From: Desulfofundulus kuznetsovii DSM 6115 | Lineage (GTDB): Bacteria; Bacillota; Desulfotomaculia; Desulfotomaculales; Desulfovirgulaceae | Assembly (NCBI RefSeq): GCF_000214705.1 | Contig: NC_015573.1 | Span: 3,293,001-3,357,000, forward strand | Length of the DNA stretch: 64,000 nt | Direction: 5' to 3' | Shown: one piece after another, positions 41,009 to 50,510 of the stretch | Position numbering within the stretch: the stretch's first letter is position 1 | Layout of the letters: each line of letters starts with the position of its first letter | Position numbers and translations under genes: made by a program | The notes under the pieces: model-generated | Seen by the model: the letters and a program-made list of their open reading frames with translations, nothing else | What the model was told of the DNA's origin: nothing | The model's database searches: none

Positions 41009-42517
41009 TTACATACCGCCACCACCGCCTCCACCGCCGGCGCCTCCTCCGCCGGGACCGCCGGGACCGCCGCCACCGCCGCCGGCTCCCCCGGCCGGCA
41101 TGGGCATTTGCTGCTGGAGGCCGGCCCGGCCGCCCTCCACACTTTCAATACGTTGTACTTCGCCCTGGATCTGCACCTCCACCGTTTTTCCCTCGCGGGT
41201 GGTAATGCGCAAAGTAGTCCGGGGCTTTTGTTTACCCCCACCGGCCTGGCCGCCCTGGTCACCCTGTTCGGGGGAACCCCCGCTCTGATCGCTTCCTCCA
41301 GTTTGAGTTTCACCCTGACCATGGCCGCCGCCCTGCTTCTGGACCACTTCCTTTCCCCAGCGCTCCTGCAGCAAATAAGCGTTGGCGGACTGAATCAATC
41401 GCACGGGTACAATGCGGGCCGGAATGCTGTAATCGCCGCTGGTCACCCGGGTGTCGTACTGCCAGTGTCCCGTTTTGGCCAGGCCCACCGCCGCGTCCAG
41501 GGCGTACTGCCCCAGCAATTCGGGCCTGGTGTCCACTTCCGCATCGTGCTCCCCGGCCAGCAGGGCCCGGGAAGCCTCCCTATCAGCCCCCACCCCCACT
41601 GTAAGCACGCGGTTGTTTAAGCCCGCCGCTTTGAGGACCTCCACCGCGGCTATGGCCAGCCGGCTGTCACTGGCCAGAATAACATCAATTTTATTGTTGA
41701 ACCCGGCCAGGGCCTGCTGCACGGCAAGGCTGGCCATGGCCGGCTGATTTCCCGGTTGCCGGGCCTCTTCCACCACCCGCACCTGGGGGTTGGCCTCCAG
41801 CGCTTTCCGGGCCGCGGCCACAATTTCCCGGGCGGCGTTGTCCCGGGGATCACCGGCCAGGATCATTACGTTAAGGGGTCGTCTGGAAGGAAGCTGCCTG
41901 CCGGGCGTGGTCATCTGGGCGGTACCCTGCCCCTGGCCGCCGCCGGCCTGATCGCCCTGGCCGCCCGCCTGGCCCTGACCTTGCCCGCCGGCCTGGCCGC
42001 CGGGGGAAGCGCCCGTCCCGGCAGGCAAACCGGCGGCCTGCCGGAGGGCCTCGTTAATAAATTGGGCCTGCAGCTCTCCCGCCCTGGCGTGATCTGAGGC
42101 CACGTAGGCATCCACCGGTGTATTGGCGGGCAGGGTTTCCAGGGCCACCACCTTGATATTATTCTGTACCAGCTGCTGCACAAGACTGGGGGCACTCGCC
42201 GGATCCACCGCCTGGAGCACCACGGCTTTAACCCGCCGTCCGGCAAGCTGCTTCAGCTGTTTTTCCTGCTGCGCGGGATCATTTTTCGCATCAAGCCAGG
42301 TGATGTCCACCTTTTCCTCGCGCCTGCGCCGGTTCATCACCTGTTTGATGATCTGGTTGCCGTCCCGCTGCATATCGGCCAGGCTGACGGCAATCCGTAG
42401 CTGGGGGGTCATCTGTTGCTCCTGTTCACCCCGCCCGGGACATCCAGTTAAAATTAGCAATACGGCCAGGAAGATAGGTAGCCCGGCCCTCTTCCACCCG
42501 GCGCACCGGACCATCAT
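41009..42517 (-). CDS. Sugar-binding-like lipoprotein with Gly-rich tail
   Basis: A 502-residue periplasmic-binding-protein-fold (type 1, ribose-like) lipoprotein. The signal AVLLILTGC gives a lipobox cysteine near residue 26. Binding-lobe blocks are LRIAVSLADMQRDGNQI, VKAVVLQAVDPASAPSL, YVASDHARAGE, MILAGDPRDNAAREI and VILASDSRLAIAAVEVLKAA. Two low-complexity additions are unusual: a Gly/Gln-rich insert (about 168-202) and a C-terminal linker plus oligo-Gly tail (about 400-502). No permease or ATPase gene is adjacent, so it may be a sensor or orphan receptor. Confidence 0.8.
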   Translation of the reverse strand: MMVRCAGWKRAGLPIFLAVLLILTGCPGRGEQEQQMTPQLRIAVSLADMQRDGNQIIKQVMNRRRREEKVDITWLDAKNDPAQQEKQLKQLAGRRVKAVVLQAVDPASAPSLVQQLVQNNIKVVALETLPANTPVDAYVASDHARAGELQAQFINEALRQAAGLPAGTGASPGGQAGGQGQGQAGGQGDQAGGGQGQGTAQMTTPGRQLPSRRPLNVMILAGDPRDNAAREIVAAARKALEANPQVRVVEEARQPGNQPAMASLAVQQALAGFNNKIDVILASDSRLAIAAVEVLKAAGLNNRVLTVGVGADREASRALLAGEHDAEVDTRPELLGQYALDAAVGLAKTGHWQYDTRVTSGDYSIPARIVPVRLIQSANAYLLQERWGKEVVQKQGGGHGQGETQTGGSDQSGGSPEQGDQGGQAGGGKQKPRTTLRITTREGKTVEVQIQGEVQRIESVEGGRAGLQQQMPMPAGGAGGGGGGPGGPGGGGAGGGGGGGGM

Positions 42518-42641
42518 CTAAGACCCTCCCCGCAGTGAAAGCTCCAACACGCTGCCATGGACAGTGAACCTTTGGTATCTTAAGGGTATTATGCTTACCC
42601 GCTGCCGGAAATATAATTGAGCCCGGGCTTTTGCATTCAAC

Positions 42642-42666
42642 AAAAAAAGCCCTTCTACAGAGGGCT
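42642..42666 (-). terminator. Leftward terminator
   Basis: On the minus strand AGCCCTC pairs with the AGGGCT arm and TTTTTT follows. It has no obvious cognate gene, as the YaaL gene beside it runs the other way. Confidence 0.6.
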
Positions 42667-42703
42667 ACAGGCTCATAACCATAGGTTATGGGAGGTGGTC
42701 CCC

Positions 42704-43003
42704 TTGAACAAACTGCTGGTTTTCTGGCAATTAGTGCTCAGGAGCATTTCAAGATGGATGGGATCGTTTTGCCAGCGCCGGATGCCCACCCTGGTGGAAA
42801 TCATTGACGAGGCCCGCCGGGAATGGCAGGAAGCCCTAAGGGAATTTCACCTGGTGGATAATGAAATGGTTGATTATGTAATTTTCAAGATTAATACCGC
42901 GGAGCGGAGGTTCATCGCGCTTTTAATCCAGGCCCGGCGCAGGGGCGTTACGGCCTGGCCCCCGGACCTGCCGGGACCTGTCAGAACCACTAGCGGATAC
43001 TGA
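42704..43003 (+). CDS. YaaL-like (DUF2508) protein
   Basis: A 99-residue protein starting at TTG 42704 with GGGAGGTGG upstream. The segment VEIIDEARREWQEALREFHL, with later VDYVIFKINTAERRFIALLIQ, fits the DUF2508/YaaL family of small helical Firmicutes proteins. An amphipathic N-terminal helix (LLVFWQLVLRSISRWM) may touch the membrane. The function is unknown. Confidence 0.65.
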   Translation: MNKLLVFWQLVLRSISRWMGSFCQRRMPTLVEIIDEARREWQEALREFHLVDNEMVDYVIFKINTAERRFIALLIQARRRGVTAWPPDLPGPVRTTSGY

Positions 43004-43022
43004 CGCATAACTAACCCGGGGC

Positions 43023-43160
43023 GGCCCAGCACTCACTGGTAAGGTACTTCTTTTGAGTACATTGGTCACATATGCTTAATAACTATTCTAACGAGGCCGT
43101 TGTTCCAGTGAGTGCTGGGTCGCTCCGTGCTACGGGCCGGACGAAATATCGGCTTACCTA
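43023..43160. repeat. Fold-back repeat family C, copy C1
   Basis: CCCAGCACTCACTGG pairs perfectly with CCAGTGAGTGCTGGG about 65 bases later. The right flank CGCTCCGTGCTACGGGCCGG then ACGAAATATCGGCTTACC matches copy C2 at 44138-44177. It adjoins family B copy B3. Confidence 0.7.
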
Positions 43161-43169
43161 CCCTTACCT

Positions 43170-43373
43170 GCCGTTTTACACGCGCTCGCTCCGTTCGCCT
43201 CGCAGGCCAAACTAGCGCTCGACCTCGGGCTCCGGCGGGGTTCCCGGCCCATTCGGCATCCATGCCTCAGGGGCCGGCCTCGGGCATCCATGCCCTCGGC
43301 CCCGCCTCCGCCCTCGGTCTCGCTAAGTTTGGCACCTGCTCGGCTCAAGGTCGCTCGCTTCGTGCAAAACGAC
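43170..43373. repeat. Fold-back repeat family B, copy B3
   Basis: A 204-bp element, the same length as B2 and very similar throughout. Left tip GCCGTTTTACACG and right tip CGTGCAAAACGAC, with the same GGCCAAACTAGCG/CGCTAAGTTTGGC inner pairing. It lies right of C1, with the glycosylase gene beyond. Confidence 0.85.
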
Positions 43374-43438
43374 AGCCATTTTCATCTTCTGTTTTTTTTG
43401 CACGGGTAACGGCCGTCCCCCGTCGCTCCGTGGCGATT

Positions 43439-44077
43439 TCAGCAGTGGGGAGAGTAGTGGTTGGGGTCGATCAGCTCCCGGTACTTGGCCACCACCTGCT
43501 TGAAGTCCTCCCACGTATCCCTTTTCAAGTTGGGGTTGCGCAGTAAGGCCGCCGGGTGGTAGGTGGGCATGATCCAGACCCCGTTTTTTTCCACCCAGCG
43601 CCCCCGGTCCCGGGTAATGCGCCCCCGGGGGTCCAGGACGGCCTGCAGGGCGGTGGCCCCCAGCAGGACCATAATCCGGGGCTGTAAAATGCGCAACTGG
43701 GCCTCCAGGTTGGGACGGCAGGCCGCCCGCTCCTCTTCGGTGGGTATCCGGTTGCCGGGAGGCCGGCATTTTACGGTGTTCAGTATGTAAACGTGCTCAA
43801 AACGCCCGAAGCCGCAGGCCTCTAAAATCTTGTCCAGCAGCTGGCCGGCTTTCCCCACAAAGGGCCGGCCCAAACGATCTTCGTCGGCCCCCGGCCCTTC
43901 ACCGCAGAGCACCACCTTGGCCGCGGGGTTGCCCTCGCCAAAAACCACTCCCTGGCAGCCCGCCCGAAGGCCGCAGCGGTTGCATGTTTTGACCTTTTCC
44001 TCCAGGACGGCCATATCGTTTATCCCGGAGAGATCCCACCCGGGGTCGCCGAACAGGCTTTCCTGCAACCAGAACAA
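43439..44077 (-). CDS. Type-4 uracil-DNA glycosylase
   Basis: A 212-residue Fe-S uracil-DNA glycosylase. Cluster cysteines C32 and C35 (TCNRCGLRAGC) and two later ones (NTVKCRPPGNR, ERAACRPN). Active-site motif 1 is GEGPGADEDRLGRPFVGKAG, and motif 2 is MPTYHPAALLRNP. It removes uracil formed by cytosine deamination and is common in thermophiles. Start is TTG 44075-44077 after a GGGGTGA-like site. Family B and C repeats flank both ends. Confidence 0.93.
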   Translation of the reverse strand: MFWLQESLFGDPGWDLSGINDMAVLEEKVKTCNRCGLRAGCQGVVFGEGNPAAKVVLCGEGPGADEDRLGRPFVGKAGQLLDKILEACGFGRFEHVYILNTVKCRPPGNRIPTEEERAACRPNLEAQLRILQPRIMVLLGATALQAVLDPRGRITRDRGRWVEKNGVWIMPTYHPAALLRNPNLKRDTWEDFKQVVAKYRELIDPNHYSPHC

Positions 44078-44117
44078 CTATCTCACCCCGCCACTATATA
44101 CTGTCGCATAACTACCC

Positions 44118-44373
44118 GGGGCGGCGGTCGTCCCCCGTCGCTCCGTGCTACGGGCCGGACGAAACATCGGCTTGCCTCGGAGCGAACCTGGCAGCGCTGC
44201 ATATGCGCCGAAAATCTTTTTTTGTCATGGATAGTTATAGCATAAAGCAGCTTAATCATTCTATATGATACTGTCATCAGCGCGATTCGCGCTGCCGGTT
44301 CGCTAACCTCGGCAGCGCCGTGTTTCGTATCCGGCCCTCCGCAATGTCGCTACTTAAGGGACGACCGCCGCCC
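44118..44373. repeat. Fold-back repeat family C, copy C2
   Basis: Tips GGGCGGCGGTCGTCCC and GGGACGACCGCCGCCC are perfect complements. Inner arms AGCGAACCTGGCAGCGC and GCGCTGCCGGTTCGCT pair with one bulge. The loop region near 44215-44275 is AT-rich. The element is 255-256 bp, close to family A in size but unrelated in tip sequence. Confidence 0.8.
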
Positions 44374-44454
44374 ATTTAGTTTCCAGTTTTGTGACAGTAT
44401 CCATTAAAGACTAAACCCACACGCCGTTCGCTCCGCTTGCTTCGCCACCAAGGA

Positions 44455-44480
44455 AAAGGGGCAGGTTTCACTGCCCCTTT
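44455..44480 (-). terminator. cooT-type gene terminator
   Basis: AAAGGGGCAG pairs with CTGCCCCTTT; on the minus strand it ends in CCCCTTTTCC, a short T tail, about 25 bases after the stop at 44505. Confidence 0.6.
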
Positions 44481-44504
44481 CGCTTTAAGCCTTTGTCATG
44501 CTGC

Positions 44505-44696
44505 TTATTCTTCTTTCTCTAAAATAATGCGGTGATCCACCAGGGCCAGCTCCACAATTTTGGCCTTCACTATTTTGCGCCGCCCGAAGATGTCCTCAAG
44601 CAAAATCCCGTCCTCGTGGGGGATCACCCGGTCCACATTTTCTAAAAAGAGTTCTTCCTTACCATCTTTACGCAGGTAAGCATTTGCTTCACACAT
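44505..44696 (-). CDS. CooT family nickel-binding protein
   Basis: A 63-residue Sm-like-fold protein beginning MCEANAYL, with Cys2 being the nickel ligand in characterised CooT. The middle (LENVDRVIPHEDGILLEDIF) and end (VELALVDHRIILEKEE) fit the family. CooT supports nickel insertion into CO dehydrogenase; homologues are widespread in anaerobes with other nickel enzymes. ATG 44694-44696 lies after AAAGGTGG; upstream in-frame codons are not plausible. No CO dehydrogenase gene is in the window. Confidence 0.88.
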   Translation of the reverse strand: MCEANAYLRKDGKEELFLENVDRVIPHEDGILLEDIFGRRKIVKAKIVELALVDHRIILEKEE

Positions 44697-44794
44697 GCGT
44701 TTCACCACCTTTTTCATAAACGATTATAGCCCCGGTTTCCGGCATGTGTCAACGGCAAATTATATCCGGTTTCGAGGGCAGTACCGCAGAAAGA

Positions 44795-46036
44795 TCAACG
44801 CCTGATGCGCCGCCAGAAGTCCTGCCACCAGCGCCCCAGGGGGCCGGCGGTGGAGAGGTCCATGACGACTTCCTCACTGCCGTCGGGTACGGGTACAAAA
44901 CCAAAGGGCCGGCCCGGAGCCCGGAACACCACCTCCCGGTGAAAGACCTGCTCCGGCCCGCGCAGGAACTGCACCTCCACCGGACCCCAAACGTTGGCCA
45001 GAACCATCTCCAGCTCGGGGCGGGAATTTACCTGGTGCTGGTTCAGGAACAACACCACATCCCCCGAGCGAATCCCCGCCCGCCAGGCCGGACTGTCCGG
45101 TACCACATCCAGCACCCCCACCCCCCGGGGCGGGGGTACAAAAAGGGGGCGCCGTAAAAATTCCATTTTTTTGCCGGTATAGATAACCATTTCATGTCCC
45201 AGGGGGGAAAAGAGGGCGGCCAGAAATGCCAGACCGCGGACATACTGGGACAGTACCGCCAGGAGGAGCAGGCAGAGGCTGTAGGCGCCCAGAAAAAGGG
45301 CTGAAAGGCGGCTCTTCTCTCCCGGACTGCGGGAAACGGCCAGGTCCCCGTAACCGAGCCCGGCCACCACCGGGATGAGGGTGTAGACCAGATCCTTCGC
45401 ATCACCGTTAACTCCCGGTTTGAGCAGGGGCCACCAATCGGGCATGGCCACCCCCTGCTGTACCGCCGCCGGGCCGACCACAGCCAGGGCAACAATGGGA
45501 ATGGGCCAGAAACGCTGTAAAGTAAACCCACCGATCACCCGCCCGGCGGGCGATTTAAAGTAAACCGGCACGGCTCCCAGGTGGCCGCTGGCCAGAATCA
45601 ACGCGCTTTCCACCAGGTGTAAAATGGCCACCAGGGCCAGCACCTGGGCGATGTGTACTTCCGGAAAGCCGAAAAGGAGGTTGCTGAGCGACAGCACCCC
45701 CCCGGCATAGGCAAAACAGAGAAACCGGGCATTGATCAACATTAATAAAATGGCCACCGGCCAGAGATAAATCAGGCCGGAGCCTGTAAGGGAAAGTCCG
45801 ATCAGCACCATGAGGAAACTGCCCAGAAAGCCGCCCAGAAGGCCGTACCCCGTGGCGGCCAGAGTGTCACGCCACACCCCGCCAGCACCCGGCAGGCCGA
45901 AAAATTCCCTCCTGACGGCGGCCATGCGCCGGTACTGCAGGGCCACCAGCAGTACCACCACCCAGAACAGGGGGTCGAAAAACACAGTGGCCAGGGTGGC
46001 AATCATTGCCGGTAATATCTGGCTAAAGGGGAACAT
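44795..46036 (-). CDS. PDZ-domain polytopic membrane protein (MinJ-like topology)
   Basis: A 413-residue protein with seven or eight hydrophobic segments over residues 8-290 and a C-terminal PDZ domain (GVGVLDVVPDSPAWRAGIRS, GDVVLFLNQHQVNSRPELE). The arrangement resembles Bacillus MinJ/SwrMinJ, which bridges DivIVA and MinD, but sequence alone does not prove that role. It follows the S41 protease gene by 21 bases, and ftsEX plus a murein hydrolase lie further upstream, so an envelope or division role is reasonable (inference). Confidence 0.8.
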   Translation of the reverse strand: MFPFSQILPAMIATLATVFFDPLFWVVVLLVALQYRRMAAVRREFFGLPGAGGVWRDTLAATGYGLLGGFLGSFLMVLIGLSLTGSGLIYLWPVAILLMLINARFLCFAYAGGVLSLSNLLFGFPEVHIAQVLALVAILHLVESALILASGHLGAVPVYFKSPAGRVIGGFTLQRFWPIPIVALAVVGPAAVQQGVAMPDWWPLLKPGVNGDAKDLVYTLIPVVAGLGYGDLAVSRSPGEKSRLSALFLGAYSLCLLLLAVLSQYVRGLAFLAALFSPLGHEMVIYTGKKMEFLRRPLFVPPPRGVGVLDVVPDSPAWRAGIRSGDVVLFLNQHQVNSRPELEMVLANVWGPVEVQFLRGPEQVFHREVVFRAPGRPFGFVPVPDGSEEVVMDLSTAGPLGRWWQDFWRRIRR

Positions 46037-46057
46037 TTCTTCACCACTCTTTCCACG

Positions 46058-47218
46058 TCAAGCTGCCCTGGCCATCTCGCTTTCCAGGATTTCGATGGCC
46101 CGTTCCAGCTGCAGATCCACTTCCGCCTGGGGCTCCTGTTCCACCACCACATCCGGAGTAATCCCTTTTTTATGGATGTCGTGGCGCGAGGGGGTCAGGT
46201 AACGGGCCGTGGTTAGTTTCAGACCGGCACCGTTGTCCAGATCAAAAACCGTTTGCACAATGCCCTTGCCGAAGGTTTTCTCTCCCACCAGGATACCCGC
46301 CCTGGTGTCTTTTACCGCCCCGGCCAGAATCTCAGCCGCACTGGCGCTGGCCCGGTTAATGAGCACCACCAGAGGGAGGTTGAGGTTTTTCCCTTCCGAG
46401 GAATATGTTTCCTCCCGGCCGGAACGATACTGGATGTAAACCACCGGCCCCCGGGGTATAAAGTAGCTGGCCACCTTTACTGCCGAGCGCAGCTCACCCC
46501 CCGGATTGTTGCGCAAGTCCAGGAGAACTGCCCGCATTCCTTCTTTTTTCAACCGGGAAATGGTGGCCTCCAGTTCTTCCGGCGTTTTTTCGGTAAACTG
46601 GGTCAGGGAAATATAGCCGATTCCTTTGCCCGGTATCATTTTACCTTCTACGGTGGGTACGCTAATCTCCTCCCGGACCAGATTTACATCCCAGGGTTGA
46701 GGCACTCCCTTGCGAGCGATAGTTAACTTGACTTTCGTGCCCGCCGGCCCGCGCATCATGCTCACGGCCGTATCCAGGTCCATCCCCCGGGCATCCCGGT
46801 CGTCGATGCGAATAATCACGTCCCCCTGTTTAATCCCGGCCCGGTAGGCCGGCGTACCCTGGTAGGACCGCACCACCGTCAGGTGTTCCTCTTTAATGCC
46901 CACCAGAATGCCCAGGCCGCCAAAACTCCCCCGGATTTGCTCCTGCAAGCGGGCATATTCCCCGGGGTCCAGGTAAACCGAATAGGGATCGTTCAGAGAT
47001 TTGACCAGGCCGCGAATGGCCCCGTCAATAAGCGTAGTGGCGCTCACCGGTTCCAGGTACCTGGTGCGGACCAGATGAATAACCTCCAGCAGGGTCCCCA
47101 GGTGCTTATAGTTACTGGCCAGCATGCCTCCAAAAGCCACGATAATTAAAAAAACCACGACGCTTAAGGCAGCCAGCCAGCGGATCCATCTGCTTCCCGT
47201 CCGGTGATAATTTGTCAT
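46058..47218 (-). CDS. S41 family C-terminal processing protease
   Basis: A 386-residue secreted or membrane-anchored serine protease. A single N-terminal span (WLAALSVVVFLIIVAFGGML) is followed by a PDZ domain (GILVGIKEEHLTVVRSYQGT) and the S41 core. The catalytic serine lies in INRASASAAEILAGAVKD and the lysine in GEKTFGKGIVQTVFDL. CtpA-type enzymes process envelope proteins and, in spore formers, cleave signalling proteins. ATG 47216-47218 after GAAGGTGG. Its partner may be the PDZ membrane protein downstream. Confidence 0.93.
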   Translation of the reverse strand: MTNYHRTGSRWIRWLAALSVVVFLIIVAFGGMLASNYKHLGTLLEVIHLVRTRYLEPVSATTLIDGAIRGLVKSLNDPYSVYLDPGEYARLQEQIRGSFGGLGILVGIKEEHLTVVRSYQGTPAYRAGIKQGDVIIRIDDRDARGMDLDTAVSMMRGPAGTKVKLTIARKGVPQPWDVNLVREEISVPTVEGKMIPGKGIGYISLTQFTEKTPEELEATISRLKKEGMRAVLLDLRNNPGGELRSAVKVASYFIPRGPVVYIQYRSGREETYSSEGKNLNLPLVVLINRASASAAEILAGAVKDTRAGILVGEKTFGKGIVQTVFDLDNGAGLKLTTARYLTPSRHDIHKKGITPDVVVEQEPQAEVDLQLERAIEILESEMARAA

Positions 47219-47445
47219 GCCCACCTTCACACCCACCTGCCTTATCTTTCCTGTACACACGTATTATACTACAACAACGCCGGGGTAATTACAACAGTTG
47301 CCGGACAAATGAACCGGAAGGGAGCCAGCCCGGAAAAAACAATAAACCGCGGTTCCGGGGTATCTGGAATCGCGGCAGGGAACGGGGTGAGGAAGTGTAC
47401 TGGTCCCAATTTGTAAGTAAATATTTAGTAAAACCGTTATTACGA

Positions 47446-47697
47446 GGATGCGGCGCTGTCCGGAGCGAACGACTTGCGAAGCGCCGGTAACAGCACCCGG
47501 TGAAGCGAGGCCGCCGGCTCGGCTCTCGAGGACGCAAGATTGACTAAGCGTGAGAAAAGTTTGAAACACATTAGTTAACAGCTTACAACGAAGTGCAATT
47601 AGTCACGGGCAATCCGCAGAGAGCCAGAGCCGGCCCGAAGCGAACCGCGGTGCTGTCGGCGCGAAGCACTGGAGTGAGCGAGGACAGCGCCGCATCC
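47446..47697. repeat. Fold-back repeat family A, copy A4
   Basis: A 252-bp core with perfect 16-base tips GGATGCGGCGCTGTCC and GGACAGCGCCGCATCC. It differs from A1 at only a handful of positions. The outer right arm GCTGAACATTTAC (47708-47720) partly pairs with the left flank at 47415-47427. It lies between the M23 and S41 genes. Confidence 0.88.
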
Positions 47698-47722
47698 AAC
47701 CGGGTTCGCTGAACATTTACAG

Positions 47723-48856
47723 TTACAAATAACCCATGGGATCCACCGGATTACCGTTGACCATGACGGCAAAGTGCAGGTGGGGACCGGTGGACATTCC
47801 CGTGCTGCCCACCCGGGCAATGGTTTGCCCCTTGTCCACCTCCTGGCCGACAGAAACCAGCTGGGCCGAAAGGTGGGCGTAAAGGGTGGTTATGCCACCG
47901 CCGTGATCGAGCATGACCATATTGCCGTAGCCGCTCATGTAGCCGACGTAAATGACCGTTCCTTCCTGGGCGGCCACCACCGGCGTACCCGTGGGAGCCG
48001 GGATATCAATGCCGTTATGCATGCGCACATAACCCAGAATGGGGTGGCGGCGGGAGCCAAACCCCGAGGAAATGGACGAGTAACCGGGTACCGGCCAGGT
48101 CATCACACCGCTGCCCCGGGGCGCCGAGGGGTGGCTGCGGGCCCTTTCCAGGGCGATCTGCCGCAAAATTTCCTGCTCCTGGGCCTTTAACCTTTCCGCC
48201 TCTTCCTCGTGACGGCTCAATTCTTGCTGCGCCTGGGCCAGCAGCACCTTTTGCTGCCTTTGCTGTTCCACCAGCTGCTGCCGGGCGGCCTGCTGCTGCC
48301 GCATCAAAGCTATTATGCGGTCCCGCCGCTCCTCCAGCCGGGCCTTCTTTTCGGCCACTTCCTGGCGCCGGGCCGTAAAATCGTCCACTATGGCCGCATC
48401 CCGGGCCACCACCCGTTTTAATAACTCGTAGCGGTTGATAAAATCGCTGAAATCCCGGGCGGCCAGCAGAACTTCCAGGTAGTTGATTTCTCCCCACTGG
48501 TATATTTCCCGCAGGCGCTGTTTCATCACCTGGCGGCTCTCTTCCAGCTTTGCTTCAGCCTCGGCCAATTCCTGCCGCGCGCGGTTAACCTCCCGCAGGG
48601 CCACCTGCAGGTTTTCATCCAGTTCACGGATGCGCTGTTCCGTAGCCGCGATGGCCCGCTCCGATTCGGCCACCCGGTCGGCGTAGCCGCGCACTTCCTG
48701 TTTTGACTCCCGCACTTTTTGTTGTTCCTGGTAGAGCTTTTGCCTGGTCTCCTGCAGCTTTTCCTGCAAGCTGGCCCCCTGAGCCATGCCCATTCCGGCC
48801 CCGGATAGGGCCAGAACCAGCCCCAGGGCCACGATCTTGCCGGTAAGACCGTTCAA
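47723..48856 (-). CDS. EnvC-like M23 murein hydrolase activator
   Basis: A 377-residue secreted protein: signal peptide to MAQGA, a long coiled coil (about 28-235, rich in EQ/RQ), and a C-terminal LytM/M23 domain with [34 protein letters not shown] and [12 protein letters not shown]. The HxxxD and HxH zinc ligands appear intact, so it may be active rather than a pure activator. In many bacteria FtsEX works such a coiled-coil hydrolase; here it follows ftsX directly. TTG 48854-48856 has GGGGGGAG upstream; a rival ATG at 48883 lacks one. Confidence 0.9.
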   Translation of the reverse strand: MNGLTGKIVALGLVLALSGAGMGMAQGASLQEKLQETRQKLYQEQQKVRESKQEVRGYADRVAESERAIAATEQRIRELDENLQVALREVNRARQELAEAEAKLEESRQVMKQRLREIYQWGEINYLEVLLAARDFSDFINRYELLKRVVARDAAIVDDFTARRQEVAEKKARLEERRDRIIALMRQQQAARQQLVEQQRQQKVLLAQAQQELSRHEEEAERLKAQEQEILRQIALERARSHPSAPRGSGVMTWPVPGYSSISSGFGSRRHPILGYVRMHNGIDIPAPTGTPVVAAQEGTVIYVGYMSGYGNMVMLDHGGGITTLYAHLSAQLVSVGQEVDKGQTIARVGSTGMSTGPHLHFAVMVNGNPVDPMGYL

Positions 48857-48875
48857 ACCATCTCCCCCCAAAAAA

Positions 48876-49763
48876 CTAAACATTTAAAAACCGGTGAATG
48901 GATATGGCACTGCCCAGGGCACCTATAAACAGCCCCAACCCCACCAGGCCCGCCAGCAGCCTGAACAGGACCTGCCCGTCGGAAACCAGGGGGATGAAGG
49001 GCATGGCCCGGGCCATATGTTCCACCAGCGATAAATACCCGGTGTACACCAGCGCTGCCGCCAGCAGGGAACCCAGCAGCCCCAGGACCATTCCCTCAAT
49101 TAAAAAGGGAAAACGCACAAACCAGTTGGTGGCCCCCAGGTACTTCATAATCCCGATTTCCCGCCGGCGGGCAAACACCGAGAGGCGAATGGTGGTGGAA
49201 ATTAAAAATACCGCCGCCGTACCTACCAGGATCATGGCTCCTATTCCGGCCACCCGCACCCAGTGCGTCACCACCACCAACCTCTCCACCACGCCCTGAC
49301 CGTAGCGCACATCCTCCACCCCGTCCATGGAGGCGACCTTTCGGGCCACTTCCACCACCTGATCTGCCCGCCGCGTTTTGATCCGGAAGGTGTCGGGCAG
49401 GGGATTATCCTCCTCCAGACCATCCAAAATCTCTTTGCGCGGGCCGAAGCTGCGGCGCATTTCCTCCAGGGCTTCTTCTTTGGAAATAAACTGCACCTGT
49501 ACCACGCCGGGAAGGAAGCGGATTTTATCGTTTAACTCCCGGATTTCTTCCTGTTTGAGGCCATCCTTTAAAAAAGCGCTGATTTCCAGACTGGATTCCA
49601 GTTGATCCGCGAGCCGGTCCGTATTCACCACCAGCAGCAGGGAACAACCCAAAATAAGCAGGGATATGGTCACCGTGCCCACCGCGGCCAGGGACAGCCA
49701 GCTGTTCCGGAAGATAGATAAAAAAGCCTCCCGGAAATAGTAGACGAGGGTTCTAATCCTCAT
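48876..49763 (-). CDS. ftsX: Cell division ABC transporter permease FtsX
   Basis: A 295-residue four-span permease. An N-terminal cytoplasmic stretch [20 protein letters not shown] leads to TM1, a large external loop (about 50-165) that contacts hydrolases, and three C-terminal spans with [20 protein letters not shown]. With FtsE it transmits division or sporulation signals to a cell-wall hydrolase, plausibly the M23 protein encoded next. ATG 49761-49763 follows GGAGGG and overlaps ftsE by 11 bases. Confidence 0.95.
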   Translation of the reverse strand: MRIRTLVYYFREAFLSIFRNSWLSLAAVGTVTISLLILGCSLLLVVNTDRLADQLESSLEISAFLKDGLKQEEIRELNDKIRFLPGVVQVQFISKEEALEEMRRSFGPRKEILDGLEEDNPLPDTFRIKTRRADQVVEVARKVASMDGVEDVRYGQGVVERLVVVTHWVRVAGIGAMILVGTAAVFLISTTIRLSVFARRREIGIMKYLGATNWFVRFPFLIEGMVLGLLGSLLAAALVYTGYLSLVEHMARAMPFIPLVSDGQVLFRLLAGLVGLGLFIGALGSAISIHRFLNV

Positions 49764-50439
49764 GGCGGTACCCTCCGCATTCCTCGTCCCGCACAATACG
49801 CCCGGATTCCAGGGCCACCACCCGCTTTTTCATGGCATCCACAATATCCCGGGCGTGGGTAACCATAAGGATGGTGGTTCCCGCGTTGTTAATTTCTTGA
49901 AACAGCTCCATCAGCCCCCAGGAAGTTTCCGGGTCCAGATTGCCGGTAGGCTCGTCGGCAATGAGCAGTACGGGGTTGTTCACAATGGCCCGGGCAATAC
50001 CCACCCGCTGCTGTTCCCCCCCGGAAAGATGCGCAGGCAGCACGTTGGCCTTACCCTCCAGACCAACCAGCTTGAGCACTTCCGGAACACGCCTTTTAAT
50101 CTCCCGGGAGGAGGCTCCGGTTACCTCCAGGGCAAAGGCCACGTTCTCAAAAACCGTCTTCTGGGGCAGCAAACGGAAATCCTGAAATACCATCCCTATC
50201 TTGCGGCGCAGGTAGGGTATTTCCCGGGAGCGCAGGCGGGCCACGTTCCTGCCGTTAAACAGGACCTGCCCCCGGGTGGGCAACTCTTCCCGGAAAATCA
50301 GCTTGGTCAGGGTGGACTTGCCCGCTCCGCTGGGGCCAACCAGAAAGAGAAACTCACCCTTTCTAATATGCAGGTTCACATTATCCAGAGCTTTAACCCC
50401 GTTGGGGTAGATTTTAGTCACACCGTAAAAACGGATCAT
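49753..50439 (-). CDS. ftsE: Cell division ATP-binding protein FtsE
   Basis: A 228-residue ABC ATPase. Walker [14 protein letters not shown]-loop [10 protein letters not shown], signature [15 protein letters not shown], Walker [14 protein letters not shown] and H-loop MVTHARDIV. The N-terminal [20 protein letters not shown] is characteristic of FtsE. ATG 50437-50439 follows GAGGTGG. It is the first gene of ftsE-ftsX-M23. Confidence 0.97.
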   Translation of the reverse strand: MIRFYGVTKIYPNGVKALDNVNLHIRKGEFLFLVGPSGAGKSTLTKLIFREELPTRGQVLFNGRNVARLRSREIPYLRRKIGMVFQDFRLLPQKTVFENVAFALEVTGASSREIKRRVPEVLKLVGLEGKANVLPAHLSGGEQQRVGIARAIVNNPVLLIADEPTGNLDPETSWGLMELFQEINNAGTTILMVTHARDIVDAMKKRVVALESGRIVRDEECGGYRHED

Positions 50440-50510
50440 TACCGCCACCTCAGTTACGTCGCAAACCATGCTGCACAAGCTTTTTCAGGTAAATTTAGTG
50501 ATCCCGCCAT

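Noticed and set aside
43112-43546. Open frames running through repeats C1 and B3
   Set aside because: They follow the repeat sequence, appear equally at other copies, and overlap the end of the glycosylase gene.
48857-48883. Alternative ATG start for the M23 hydrolase at 48883
   Set aside because: It overlaps ftsX and has no Shine-Dalgarno sequence, whereas TTG 48856 has a strong one right before the signal peptide.
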